From Sandarakinorhabdus glacialis (GTDB lineage Bacteria; Pseudomonadota; Alphaproteobacteria; Sphingomonadales; Sphingomonadaceae): DNA of 42,081 nucleotides. Each line of letters begins with the position of its first letter. Within the stretch, counting starts at the first letter, position 1. This document shows positions 7,382-16,058 of the stretch, piece by piece. The notes under the pieces were generated by a model. The model was not told the origin of the DNA and ran no database searches. It saw only the letters and a list, made by a program, of their open reading frames with translations. The translations under genes were made by a program, and so were the position numbers. The stretch is from positions 1 through 42,081 of the forward strand of contig NZ_BMJM01000016.1 of assembly GCF_014643455.1 (NCBI RefSeq), given 5' to 3'.

Positions 7382-7499
7382 TGCCGATCTCCCTCGCCGC
7401 GCCGTCCAGCCGTGACGGCCATGTAACCGGCGAACGGGATGCGGGTTCCGCCGGACAGCGCGATAGCCTGCCGCAGCGGGGCTCGCTACAAGTCAGGCC

Positions 7500-8213
7500 A
7501 TGACCGGCAAACCCGACCCCCGCATCCGCAACATCGTCATCCTCACCGGCGCCGGCGTTTCCGCCGAATCGGGCGTGCCCACCTTCCGCGGCCCCGACGG
7601 CCTGTGGGAAGGCCACCGCGTCGAGGACGTCGCCCTACCCGAGGCCTTCCGCCGCAACCCGCTGCTCGTCCAACGCTTCTACGACGAGCGCCGCGCCGCG
7701 CTATCCCGCGTCGAACCCAATGCCGCCCACCTCGCGCTGGCCCGCCTCGACGCCGAATGGAGCGGCGCGCTTTTGCTGGTCACCCAGAATGTCGACGACC
7801 TTCACGAGCGCGCCGGCTCGAAGCGCCTGCTCCACATGCACGGCGAACTGAAGCGCGCGCTCTGCACCGGATGCGGCGCTGCCTCGCCGTGGAGTGCCGA
7901 CCTGTCCGGCGCGCCGGCGTGCCCGCGCTGCGCCGCCGCCGCGCTCCGCCCCGACATCGTCTGGTTCGGCGAGATGCCATATCACATGGACATCATCGAG
8001 GCCGCGATCGACGCCTGCGACCTGTTCGTCTCGATCGGCACCTCGGGCGCCGTCTATCCCGCCGCCGGTTTCGTCGACCACGCCCGCAGTTGCGGCGCCC
8101 GGACTCTCGAGCTCAACCTCGACCGCTCGGCCGGCACCCCGATGTTCGGCGAAGTCCGCCACGGCCCCGCCGGAGCCCTCGTTCCCGAATTCGTCGCTGA
8201 AATGCTCGGCTGA
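7500..8213 (+). CDS. cobB: NAD-dependent protein deacylase (sirtuin)
   Basis: This Sir2-family enzyme removes acyl groups from lysines using NAD. It shows the NAD-binding GAGVSAESGVPTFRGPDGLW, the TQNVDDLHERAGS motif, the catalytic His in HMHGELKRALC, the structural zinc site (two CxxC pairs, CTGCG and CPRCA), and RPDIVWFGEMPY followed by SIGTSGAVYPA. The length of 237 aa is typical for class III bacterial sirtuins. The nearby acyl-binding Tyr/Arg pair of CobB desuccinylases cannot be judged reliably by eye. It stands alone between the divergent lipoprotein gene and a convergent MFS gene. Confidence 0.95.
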   Translation: MTGKPDPRIRNIVILTGAGVSAESGVPTFRGPDGLWEGHRVEDVALPEAFRRNPLLVQRFYDERRAALSRVEPNAAHLALARLDAEWSGALLLVTQNVDDLHERAGSKRLLHMHGELKRALCTGCGAASPWSADLSGAPACPRCAAAALRPDIVWFGEMPYHMDIIEAAIDACDLFVSIGTSGAVYPAAGFVDHARSCGARTLELNLDRSAGTPMFGEVRHGPAGALVPEFVAEMLG

Positions 8214-8346
8214 ATCTTACGCATCGGCCCAAACATACCGCCGACATGCCGCGATTGTCCCGTTCCCTGGCGCAAACCAGCCTGCCGCATACCCGGCACG
8301 CACCGGCGGCACGCCCCGCAACACCTCGAAATCCCCGCAAATCGCC

Positions 8347-9567
8347 CTATGCGTGGGCCGGACGGATCACCGGCAACACCAGATGGACCCACAGCAACGC
8401 CGCCAGATATCCCGACGCCGCAATCGCGAACATCGGCCAATAACCGACGCCATTATCGAGACTCCACCCGGTCAACTCATTCATCCCCAGCCCGGTCAAA
8501 TTGCCCGCCACCGCCCCCGCCGCCATCACGCTCGCGACCCGCGCCTGCGGCACGATATCCGCCGCCATGCCGAAGATATTTGTCGAAAATCCCTGGTGGG
8601 CAAACAGCGCCAGCCCGATCAGCAGCGCCGCCGTCCACTGGTTATCCGCCTGCAATGCCAACGGGATAGGCAGGATGAGCACGGCATAGAACAGCATCGA
8701 AGCCTTGCGCGCGCGGTTCACTGACAGTCCTCGGTCGAGCAGTCGCGGGAACAGCGCCCCCGACGTCAGCGCGCCCAAGGCTGCCATGGTGAAGATGATC
8801 GCAATCGGCGCGCCGATCTCGGCCTGACTCAGCCCGAACACCCGGCCAAAAAGATCGGGCGTCCAGAACAATAAAAACCACCATACACAATCGGTTAGTG
8901 CCTTCGCCCCGATCACCGCCCAGCTCCGTCGATCCTTGAGCAAGACGCCCCATTTGGCATCCAGCCGCGACGGCGGCGCAGCATCGACCGGCACCAGCCG
9001 CTTCGTCCCGAAATACCAGAACGCCAGCCACACGAACCCCAGCGCACCCGTCACGATGAACGCCGATTTCCACCCGAACGCCAGCGCCAGCGGCGGGATC
9101 AGCAGCGGCGTCAGGATCGCGCCGATATTGGGCGCGGTATTGATCAGCCCCAACCCGAAAGATCGTTCTTTCAGAGGCAGATAGGTCGCCGCCGCCTTGA
9201 CCGCGGCCGGCGTGTTCACCGATTCCGCCACCGCCAGGATGCTGCGCGCCGCAACGAATTGCCCGACGCTCGCCGCTGCCGCATGGCCCATCCCGGCCAG
9301 GCTCCACACCCCGACCGCGACGCCATAGGCAACCCGCACCCCGAAGCGATCGACGAACCAGCCGACGAACAACAGCGCCACGATCGTCGAGATATTCACC
9401 GCCGACCCAAAATGCGCGAACTCCTGGTTGGTCCAGCCGAATTCGGCCTCCAAAGTCGGTTTCAACAGCGCCAGCACCTGCCGATCGACATAATTCAGCG
9501 CCGTGCCGACAAACAACAGCCCGACCAGCCACCGCCGACTTCCTGTGCCTTCATCGCCCGTCGCCAT
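8347..9567 (-). CDS. MFS transporter, ACS/hexuronate-like
   Basis: This is an inner-membrane transporter of the major facilitator superfamily with about 12 predicted membrane helices over 406 residues. The start LNYVDRQVLALLKPTLEAEFGWTNQEF is typical of the anion:cation symporter group (ExuT/hexuronate, galactonate). FVDRFGVRVAYG matches the family motif between helices 2 and 3. NTAPNIGAILTPLLIPPLAL is also typical of ACS members. The substrate is probably a sugar acid but cannot be fixed. I start at ATG 9567, preceded by GGAGGGGGG; an in-frame GTG at 9585 would add six residues. The island's left boundary lies about 160 bases upstream of the start, so integration did not disrupt the gene, although its promoter region abuts the island. 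Confidence 0.85.
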   Translation of the reverse strand: MATGDEGTGSRRWLVGLLFVGTALNYVDRQVLALLKPTLEAEFGWTNQEFAHFGSAVNISTIVALLFVGWFVDRFGVRVAYGVAVGVWSLAGMGHAAAASVGQFVAARSILAVAESVNTPAAVKAAATYLPLKERSFGLGLINTAPNIGAILTPLLIPPLALAFGWKSAFIVTGALGFVWLAFWYFGTKRLVPVDAAPPSRLDAKWGVLLKDRRSWAVIGAKALTDCVWWFLLFWTPDLFGRVFGLSQAEIGAPIAIIFTMAALGALTSGALFPRLLDRGLSVNRARKASMLFYAVLILPIPLALQADNQWTAALLIGLALFAHQGFSTNIFGMAADIVPQARVASVMAAGAVAGNLTGLGMNELTGWSLDNGVGYWPMFAIAASGYLAALLWVHLVLPVIRPAHA

Positions 9568-9725
9568 CCATCCCCCCTCCGACACGCCGCACTATCGCAC
9601 CAAATCCGGCCCCCGTCTCGAACGGCTGTCCTACACGGCCTTGATACGCTATCCTGCCTCGACAAGACGCACTGAAAGAACCGTCTTTTGGACGATCCCT
9701 CAGCAACGAATAAGGAATTTTGGTG

Positions 9726-9742
9726 CCGGAAGAGGACTCGAA
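9726..9742. repeat. attL: displaced copy of the tRNA-Leu 3' end
   Basis: CCGGAAGAGGACTCGAA here is identical to 20638-20654 inside tRNA-Leu. Just to the left, TGGTG also matches the tRNA's CCA end, except that one C of the CCC run is missing here. Sequence similarity stops after base 9742, marking the inner edge of the crossover region. Confidence 0.85.
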
Positions 9743-9794
9743 GATGAACCCTAATACGCTCAAAGTATTGCATTTAATATAAGTTCTTTGGGAA

Positions 9795-9820
9795 TATGCC
9801 CCCACATATGCCCCCAAGCT
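9795..9820. promoter_or_regulatory. Tandem TATGCCCCCA motifs, likely recombinase arm sites (left)
   Basis: TATGCCCCCA (9795-9804) is followed by ATATGCCCCCAAGCT (9806-9820). Nearly the same motifs occur at the other end of the island at 20297-20312 and 20496-20523. Repeats at both ends close to the crossover sites are what arm-type binding sites of tyrosine integrases, or AlpA/Xis sites, look like. Assignment is inference. Confidence 0.5.
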
Positions 9821-9847
9821 CGGCTGGTAAGGCAGAAAACCTTGGGG

Positions 9848-10468
9848 TCAAGCATCGCCAAGTCGCAACATTAACCCTGCCGTCACCGCGCTGCAATGAT
9901 CATCCAGCGTGTGATATCGTGCCCAAGCTTGGTCATAGGTACGCTGCCACATGCCTTTCGGCCTTGGGGGCAGTCCGGCGCCAAAGCCTTCACGCCCGCC
10001 AAGCTGGCGTTGCATGCGGAACATGGCTTCAAAGCACCGGTCATCCGCTCTCATGCGTTGGGATCGATGCGCCAGCCCCCAAGCCTTGGCGCATGCAAAC
10101 CTGTCGCCGCCGGGCGGCAAATATAGCTTCAGCGCTCGCCGGGTGCGAAAGGGGCAGAGCAGCCACCATCGCCGGCCGCCCAAGTGCGGCTTGCTGTGAA
10201 TCAGCGTCACACGCTGAATGACTGATTCCTGTGTAGCGCCGCTGCCCCGTGAATAGCACAGTTCCAGGGCCGCGTTGTTAAGGTCCGACATGTCGGCTGT
10301 ATAACCAATCGAACCGGCTGGCTGATCACCGTGTTGCCAGCTCAGTCCGCCACGGATCACATGTCCTTCACGAGCACGGCCGGTGCGCAGCATCCACCCG
10401 ATATCGATCCGCAGGCAGTCATCTGCCAGCGGCCGCCCGCCCGATCGCCCTGATCCAAATCCGCCCAC
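9848..10468 (-). CDS. MGGFGSGR-type conserved protein with lost zinc-ribbon cysteines (206 aa)
   Basis: The start MGGFGSGRSGG and the stretch LYLPPGGDRFACAKAWGLAHRSQ mark a family common on alphaproteobacterial islands and plasmids. As I recall, members carry two CxxC pairs (a zinc ribbon: CPxC...FACRxC). In this copy the pairs read CPFR and CAKA, so three of four cysteines appear missing. The C-terminal part LPPRPKGMWQRTYDQ is also typical. Function is unknown. It is the gene nearest the left island end, on the minus strand, 32 bases downstream of the Res gene's stop, so it may be the last gene of the restriction operon. Confidence 0.6.
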   Translation of the reverse strand: MGGFGSGRSGGRPLADDCLRIDIGWMLRTGRAREGHVIRGGLSWQHGDQPAGSIGYTADMSDLNNAALELCYSRGSGATQESVIQRVTLIHSKPHLGGRRWWLLCPFRTRRALKLYLPPGGDRFACAKAWGLAHRSQRMRADDRCFEAMFRMQRQLGGREGFGAGLPPRPKGMWQRTYDQAWARYHTLDDHCSAVTAGLMLRLGDA

Positions 10469-10500
10469 TAGTGGAACATAGCAGAAACGAAGCCGTCTTG

Positions 10501-13092
10501 TTAGATATAAGGTGCGCTCAATGGACTGCGATATGCTTCTCTTGAGTTCGGAACTGAGCGCACCAGTTGCCGCACGTCTTCGGCCTTCAAATCCAGCATA
10601 AGGGTACTGCCATCGACTTCCGCAACGGCTTGGATGCGCCCAAACTTTGATCCATGCTTCTCGGCATAGTTGGCGAGGCCCCTGAGCTTTGACGCCCCAT
10701 CAGCAAGGAAGTCCCCGTGCGGGTCGATAATGTCCGCTATAACTGCACCGCTCGCATCCACGCTGAAAAACAGGAAGTCAGGTCGCAGAATCAGAGTGTC
10801 CCCGGCATAGTCATAGGCAATGCCAAGCGAATCCTGACTTGTGCGCGACGGGTTACGATACCAGCCAATGCGCCCATCCCGCTGCATCTCGACAGCCTGT
10901 ACCTTTGTTTCCAGCCCGTTCAATTCATCCGGGCACATAGCTTCGGCATCGCAAAGCAGATGATCAGGAAAGCGCGGCAAGTCGGTTTCGGTCCCGGCCT
11001 CAAGCGCCTTGGTCGGCTGGAGCCGTGAAGTCGGCTTCGCCAGCCGCACATCGAACGGTGTGGCGCTCAGCTCGCTTATCTCCCGATAGGCATCGCGGCG
11101 CTTGTCGGTGAGCAGCGCAATTGCCGTCTGGTATTCGGTCAGCCATTCATTGGCCAAGGCTTCCGCAGCTTGCTCCAGCCGCACCTTGACCGCATCGATC
11201 AGTCCCAGTGCGGCAATATCGGTGTGAGCATCAATAAGCGCATCTTCGAAGTCGTCGGTTTCCTCATTCTGCGCTGCCAGATGACCGCTATAGCTCGTCG
11301 CCAGATCGGGACTGATAATCCGCCCCGCCCGCCGATAGGCATCTTCGATCACGGCATAGTCAGCCGATTCCACAAACGCATCGAAGCTCGTCCCGCCGGT
11401 CGCAATGTCAGCGACCAGTGTTTGCCCTTCGACCGTGAGCACGTCGGCCCGCGCCGTCGCAATCTCGCCCGCCAGATCGACGCGTAGCCCGTCCAGCACC
11501 TTGTGCATCGCTGCGTGAGCCTTCTTGCCCGCGTTCGGCAAAAGCCCATCATGCGCCAGCTCGTGCGCCAGAGCGGTAAGCCGTTTCACCGGGCGCGCGG
11601 TCTTCTTGGGCAGGGATTGGGAAGGCAGGGAAACAAATTTGTCCCATAGTGCTTCCGGCATCGCAGGGTTAGGGAAAAGCTCAACCGGCTGGATCAGCAC
11701 GCGGCGCAGCGGCGTATCGCCTTCAGCTTCATTGCCCAGCATAAGCGCATCGGCCACAGCCTTTACGGTAGCCTTGTCGAACCGGGGTAAAAGGCAATCG
11801 ACCGCGTTAAGCTGATCATTGCCGGGAATGCGCCGTGCCAGGGGCGAGCGCACCATTCGGCCCAAAAGCTGCGTGATATGCGTCCGGTCGCTCGCCGCCC
11901 GGAATGAAACCATGACTTCGGCGCGCGGGCAATCCCAGCCGGTGCTGATCGCATCCTTGGCAATCAGGATGCGCACGCCATCGCGTTCCTGCACCCGCTC
12001 CGGCTCTATGTAGGGGACGGAGTAGCTCCCGAATTGTTCCGTGCGGTGCTCGCCCAGCACGTTGGCAACGCAGTCTTGTGGCAAGTCCGGCCAGGTCTCG
12101 AAGATGGTATCAATCCAGCGCCCAATCTCATTGGGATCGGGATTGTTCGGCACCTGAAGCACCATGAGCGGCTGGACTGTTTCTCCCTGCCCCTGATCAG
12201 CGCTATATTCGGCCCACGCTTTCGTCATGGCGCGCAGCCGCTCCGTCCCGCGGCGCAAGAGCACAGTTGCGAAGTCGCCAATCTCATCGGGCACGTCCAG
12301 CTTAATCGTATCTTTGATCAAACCGCTGTCCTGCACCTTCTTGGAATCCACAACGACATTGCGAAGCGTGTCGTGTCGCTTCATTCCCTCGATGGCATCA
12401 TTGAAGCGTTTTACCGTCGCGGAAATACCCCAAACGATGGGAATGCCGGGGACGGTGCCGGTGCCGTTAATTAGCTGCTTCACAATCGTCGGCTTGCCGC
12501 GCTCGCCCGTATTGCCACCATCGCGCATCCCGCGGTGAGCCTCATCAAGCACCAGGTAAAGCGTCAAGTCCGGGTCTTCGATTGTGTTCTGGATCGTCTG
12601 CCAGATCGTATGCGCGCGCAAATCGGGCATGAGCGTTTCGCCCGTAGCGGTCTTTTCCAACCCCTCATCGTCGGGATCGTGCCCGCGCACCAGCAGGCTC
12701 TTCTTGCCCAGCTTCTGCGTGTTGAGGAAATACACCTTCCCCGGCTCGAACTTCTCCCGGCTGAAGGTGTTTTCGACCGTCACCAGATCAGAGACCGTGA
12801 GCTTGTCCGCAGCCTGAAACAGCCGCCACTTGGATTGCTCATTTAATGAAGGATCATCGCTGAACCAGATCACGACCGCGCCGGAATCGGCCTCGAAATC
12901 GTGTTCGTCATTACCATAGAACAAGGCTTCGAACACAGCCGCCGCCATGACAGTCTTGCCCGCGCCTGTTGTGGCGGTGAGCGAAAAGGCGTGCGAATCC
13001 TTGTCTTCGTGCCAGCGTTTCCGCGCCTTCTTCATCCGGTCGAGTACTTCGGCAACCGCCTCGTCCTGATAATCTTTCAGCGTGAACTTCAT
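10501..13092 (-). CDS. Type III-like restriction endonuclease subunit (Res), DEAH helicase
   Basis: This is the helicase/nuclease subunit of a type III-like restriction system. Superfamily-2 motifs are clear: Walker A TATTGAGKTVMA (about 39-50), DEAH box LVLDEAHRGM (183-186), motif III WGISATVKRF, and motif VI QLLGRMVRSPLARRI. At the C terminus a nuclease-like site reads PDFLFFSVDASGAV followed by IADIIDPHGDF (about 771-795). The first Asp fits PD-(D/E)xK, but the expected ExK is replaced by DxxDPH, with a Lys only about ten residues later (SKLRG). At 863 aa it is somewhat shorter than EcoP1I/EcoP15I Res. The start ATG lies three bases after the Mod stop, so the two are co-translated. Confidence 0.88.
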   Translation of the reverse strand: MKFTLKDYQDEAVAEVLDRMKKARKRWHEDKDSHAFSLTATTGAGKTVMAAAVFEALFYGNDEHDFEADSGAVVIWFSDDPSLNEQSKWRLFQAADKLTVSDLVTVENTFSREKFEPGKVYFLNTQKLGKKSLLVRGHDPDDEGLEKTATGETLMPDLRAHTIWQTIQNTIEDPDLTLYLVLDEAHRGMRDGGNTGERGKPTIVKQLINGTGTVPGIPIVWGISATVKRFNDAIEGMKRHDTLRNVVVDSKKVQDSGLIKDTIKLDVPDEIGDFATVLLRRGTERLRAMTKAWAEYSADQGQGETVQPLMVLQVPNNPDPNEIGRWIDTIFETWPDLPQDCVANVLGEHRTEQFGSYSVPYIEPERVQERDGVRILIAKDAISTGWDCPRAEVMVSFRAASDRTHITQLLGRMVRSPLARRIPGNDQLNAVDCLLPRFDKATVKAVADALMLGNEAEGDTPLRRVLIQPVELFPNPAMPEALWDKFVSLPSQSLPKKTARPVKRLTALAHELAHDGLLPNAGKKAHAAMHKVLDGLRVDLAGEIATARADVLTVEGQTLVADIATGGTSFDAFVESADYAVIEDAYRRAGRIISPDLATSYSGHLAAQNEETDDFEDALIDAHTDIAALGLIDAVKVRLEQAAEALANEWLTEYQTAIALLTDKRRDAYREISELSATPFDVRLAKPTSRLQPTKALEAGTETDLPRFPDHLLCDAEAMCPDELNGLETKVQAVEMQRDGRIGWYRNPSRTSQDSLGIAYDYAGDTLILRPDFLFFSVDASGAVIADIIDPHGDFLADGASKLRGLANYAEKHGSKFGRIQAVAEVDGSTLMLDLKAEDVRQLVRSVPNSREAYRSPLSAPYI

Positions 13093-13095
13093 GGC

Positions 13096-15249
13096 TCAGC
13101 GCCCCATCGAAAAACGGAAGTTGGCAAGATACGATTCATATAGCCGCACCGGCTCGACCGCGTCTGGCAATTGCCGCACGACCGATTGGAAGCGCCGCTC
13201 ATCATCGGTGACGATATAGGCAAAGCGGATGCTGTCCTTGCCGTGGATCGCTTCGGCAAAGGGTGCCGCCTGATCCAGATCAGTCATCAGGCCATAGCAA
13301 TCGGCCACGCTCCAGCCGCCTTCCGGCAGGGTCTCAATGCGGCTTCCCTCGCTCCCGGCGCGCATCCACAGCAGTGGGGCGATGCGCTCGAACGCGCGAT
13401 TATGGCTGACTGCGACCGGGGTTTCATAGGTGAGCGTGAGAAACTCGGCATTTTCCGCGAATCCACTAAGCATTGGGAACTCGTCGGTGAATTTGTAATC
13501 GCCCCTGATCGGCTGACCTTCAGGGGTTTGACCCGTGATCGCAGCGTTGATCCGGGGCTTGGTGATGTAATCGCAAATGCCCCATTGCTCCCATTCGGGA
13601 TCGCCGGGACGAAAGCCATCGATGCGCAGCAGAGCGTGTTCGTCAGCACCAACTTCATTGTTGGTAATGGAGATACATTGCCGCCTGCCATCGTCCTGTT
13701 TGTTTAGGCGCATTACTGCGTGAGCAGTTGTCCCAGACCCCGAGAAGAAGTCTAAAACAATTGCCTTCGGTTTGTGCGAAACCGCGAATCGGAGCGCATC
13801 CTCAACGGCGTATAAGGATTTTGGAAATGGAAAGCGGCGGCCCCCGAGCAACGCCGTCAGCATATTGGTGCCTCCAGTCTCGGCATTATGCGACCGCATA
13901 TTCCAGACCCGCTTTGGAGACCTTCCAACGCTTGCATCTGCGGCAACATGACCCTCAACAGACCCATCAGGCGCGTGCCCAGTTAGAGCTATCTCGCCGG
14001 ATCGTATGCGCGCAATCACACCCGTCTGAAGATATTTGATCGAGCACGTTCGATTGGCTGGCCTCCAGCTAGTCGCCTTTACGAAGCCTTCAGACCAGTT
14101 TCTCCTCAAAACGTCCGGGGTGAGCCCCCAAAGCATCTCTGTGCCATCCGGTTTTAGTGGCCAGATAGCGATCGTCCCTTCAGGGGAGACAATCGTATTG
14201 CGATCAACATCTGGAGTGATGGGTTCGCCAATCGAATGTACGTGCCCAGTATTCTCGTCCACGAATATTGGATAAAATTGGTTTGGCCGCGCGGCCCGAA
14301 CACTTGTAGGCTCTCGTCTTCTCAACAAGAGCCATTCGATAGGCTGAACCGCACCATCTAGGTCTCGAATGTCCTCATCACCGGGAGAGGGTAGCATATT
14401 GGTTGTCCACCACTGGACACGCGCAGCGCCAAAAAACACGTAAAAGATATGTTCTTCGACGCGGGAGAATCTGCCGGGGCGAACGGCCCCCTTTGCACTG
14501 ATGATGCTCGTGATCATATTCATATCACCATCAGGGAACACCTGCTCCAGAAGCATCCCCAGTCGAAGATATTCCTTCTCGTCAATCGATACGATCAGAA
14601 CCGATTCAACGGGATTGAGTAGCTCCCTCGCAACGAGAAGCCGCCGCTCCATCATCGCAAGCCACTTAGAATGACGATACTGATCGTCGCCTTCCACGTA
14701 ATCGTTGTTGTATTTCCAATCCCTTGCGCCGGTGTTGTATGGCGGGTCGATATAGATCGCATCCACCTTGCCGCGATGGGTGAAGGTCAGCGCCTCCAGC
14801 GCATGAAAATTTTCGCCATTGATCACGGTGTGAAACGGCTTGTCACCGCCGCGTTCGACCTTCCCTGTGCTGACAAGGCCGGGATAGATATAATCCCGAA
14901 ATTCAGCCACCACGCACAGATCGGCAACCGGCGCTTGCGTCCGCTCCGGCTTATCGGTGTAGAGCAGGGACAGGCTGGCGACGCGCTCCGCACCCTTGCC
15001 CGCAAGGCTCGCCACCTTCCAAAGCCGGTGATCGCCCTTCTTGGTCGATCCACGTTCGGGGAGGATGCGCACCTTGTCACCCTTACGTATGGGGCGACCG
15101 GGAAGCTCAACATTCTCAGGCCGGTGCCGCTCGAAATTGAGGCCGAACGCGCGGCGCGAAGACAGCGCCCGAAACTCTCGCTCCAGCTCCCGCCCCAGAT
15201 CGGAATCCTTGGCCTTGGCCTTGGCAATTAGATCAGTCAGACGCGACAT
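13096..15249 (-). CDS. Type III-like DNA methyltransferase subunit (Mod)
   Basis: This protein is predicted to methylate an amino group of adenine or cytosine and set the specificity of the restriction pair. The DPPY motif appears in AIYIDPPYNTG (about residues 168-171), before the SAM-binding VLDFFSGSGTTAH (about 498-510), the beta-class order of type III Mod proteins. The variable region in between (about 250-480) should hold target recognition. I place the start at ATG 15249 (MSRLTDLIAKAKAKDSDLGREL), giving 717 aa; the frame stays open to 15510, but that part runs through the direct repeat and is non-coding by composition. It lies immediately upstream of Res. The cognate site cannot be read from sequence. 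Confidence 0.9.
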   Translation of the reverse strand: MSRLTDLIAKAKAKDSDLGRELEREFRALSSRRAFGLNFERHRPENVELPGRPIRKGDKVRILPERGSTKKGDHRLWKVASLAGKGAERVASLSLLYTDKPERTQAPVADLCVVAEFRDYIYPGLVSTGKVERGGDKPFHTVINGENFHALEALTFTHRGKVDAIYIDPPYNTGARDWKYNNDYVEGDDQYRHSKWLAMMERRLLVARELLNPVESVLIVSIDEKEYLRLGMLLEQVFPDGDMNMITSIISAKGAVRPGRFSRVEEHIFYVFFGAARVQWWTTNMLPSPGDEDIRDLDGAVQPIEWLLLRRREPTSVRAARPNQFYPIFVDENTGHVHSIGEPITPDVDRNTIVSPEGTIAIWPLKPDGTEMLWGLTPDVLRRNWSEGFVKATSWRPANRTCSIKYLQTGVIARIRSGEIALTGHAPDGSVEGHVAADASVGRSPKRVWNMRSHNAETGGTNMLTALLGGRRFPFPKSLYAVEDALRFAVSHKPKAIVLDFFSGSGTTAHAVMRLNKQDDGRRQCISITNNEVGADEHALLRIDGFRPGDPEWEQWGICDYITKPRINAAITGQTPEGQPIRGDYKFTDEFPMLSGFAENAEFLTLTYETPVAVSHNRAFERIAPLLWMRAGSEGSRIETLPEGGWSVADCYGLMTDLDQAAPFAEAIHGKDSIRFAYIVTDDERRFQSVVRQLPDAVEPVRLYESYLANFRFSMGR

Positions 15250-15326
15250 GGCACACCGCCTGCTCGATTTCGCATTTATGCTGTGCCCCCTGCCATTCGC
15301 CAGCATCCTTACGGGCCAACCCGCCA

Positions 15327-15414
15327 AGCGCCAAGATTTTCCGAAATTATAAGCAATCTTGCCACGTGGCGGCTGGTGGAGCGCGCCGTCGCTGCCAGAC
15401 CGCCAGCTGCTTGC
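15327..15414. repeat. 88-bp direct repeat copy 1; relic of an HUH gene 3' end
   Basis: Bases 15327-15365 are identical to 17523-17561 over 39 bp, and similarity continues without gaps to 15414 (17610). Read on the minus strand it encodes SKQLAVWQRRR, then APPAATWQDCL and a stop at 15347-15349, clearly the C terminus of a protein like the one at 17543-18190 (GKRLGVWQRRR, then TPPAVMWQDCL). No upstream part of that gene survives here. The perfect core contains a short hairpin, CAAGATT/AATCTTG. Confidence 0.85.
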
Positions 15415-15486
15415 TGATGAACCAGACTTGCAAACGTTTGGGGAGCGACCATAACCGTGTCGCTGCCCTGAGAGGGGCGGTGAGGC

Positions 15487-15605
15487 TTCGAAACCTCGAA
15501 CGCAGAGCACCGGTCACGACATCGTGGCCGGGTGGCGGGCGCGCATGTCCAAGGCCTTTCGGGGCCCAAAGGCGTCCGCGCCTTGCGCTCTGCCGAGGTT
15601 TCGAA
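15487..15605. repeat. Large imperfect palindrome with nested hairpin (cruciform)
   Basis: TTCGAAACCTCG plus GCAGAGC (15487-15508, with AAC bulged between the two blocks) pairs with GCTCTGC plus CGAGGTTTCGAA (15587-15605): 19 paired bases. A nested stem CAAGGC/GCCTTG (15550-15555 and 15580-15585), with CCTTT/AAAGG inside it, folds within. It lies between the HUH relic and the lipoprotein gene in otherwise non-coding DNA. Bulged long stems of this type are used by recombinases or HUH nickases on single strands; a role in mRNA structure is also possible. Confidence 0.65.
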
Positions 15606-15678
15606 CACCCGGCTTGTCGCCGGAGCCTCCTTCACAGACGTGGCAATTTGATATTGCCATCTTCTAGGGGGAAATATC

Positions 15679-16056
15679 ATGAAACTGATTGCGATATCAC
15701 TTAGCGCAATGGCGGTGCTGTCAGGGTGTGCCCACACGTCAAAGGGCTATCGAGAGCAAGCGCCACGGCTGGAACTGTTTTCGGACAAAGCCCCGCAAAC
15801 CGTACTGGGCTGCATCAACGAAAAATGGCAGCGTGACGGGAGAGCGACGCAGTATACACCCCTCCCTACCGGGGGCACGGTGTCGGTTGATATTGGTACA
15901 ATATTGATTTCGTTCGGAAACCTGCTGATGCTCGTCGATGCGGAAACGGTTGAGAGGAAAACTCGTGTCCGATTTTATAGAATGAGCGGGCTGGGGGCGA
16001 ACGATTATCGCGACGTCGAATTACAGATCAAAACTTGCACCGAGAGCGGGAGCTGA
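15679..16056 (+). CDS. Small lipoprotein (125 aa), cargo gene
   Basis: The N terminus MKLIAISLSAMAVLSGCAHTSKG is a lipoprotein signal peptide with lipobox LSGC. The mature region has LGCINEKWQ, TPLPTGGTVSVDIGTILISFGNLLMLVDAE, and ends in VELQIKTCTES; two cysteines could form a disulfide. The pattern resembles small periplasmic lipoproteins of phage and island origin, but I cannot name a family. A GGGGGAAAT sequence lies just before the start. GC and codon use are lower than in the chromosomal genes. The following enzyme gene starts just after its stop, so the two form an operon bracketed by the 88-bp repeats. Confidence 0.7.
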   Translation: MKLIAISLSAMAVLSGCAHTSKGYREQAPRLELFSDKAPQTVLGCINEKWQRDGRATQYTPLPTGGTVSVDIGTILISFGNLLMLVDAETVERKTRVRFYRMSGLGANDYRDVELQIKTCTESGS

Positions 16057-16058
16057 CT

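Noticed and set aside
13096-15510. Longer form of the methyltransferase
   Set aside because: The added 87 residues run through the 88-bp repeat relic and have random composition; ATG 15249 gives a normal Mod start.
15487-15605. Integron attC site
   Set aside because: The structure is attC-like in outline, but the conserved RYYYAAC and GTTRRRY core boxes are not both present and no integron integrase is nearby.
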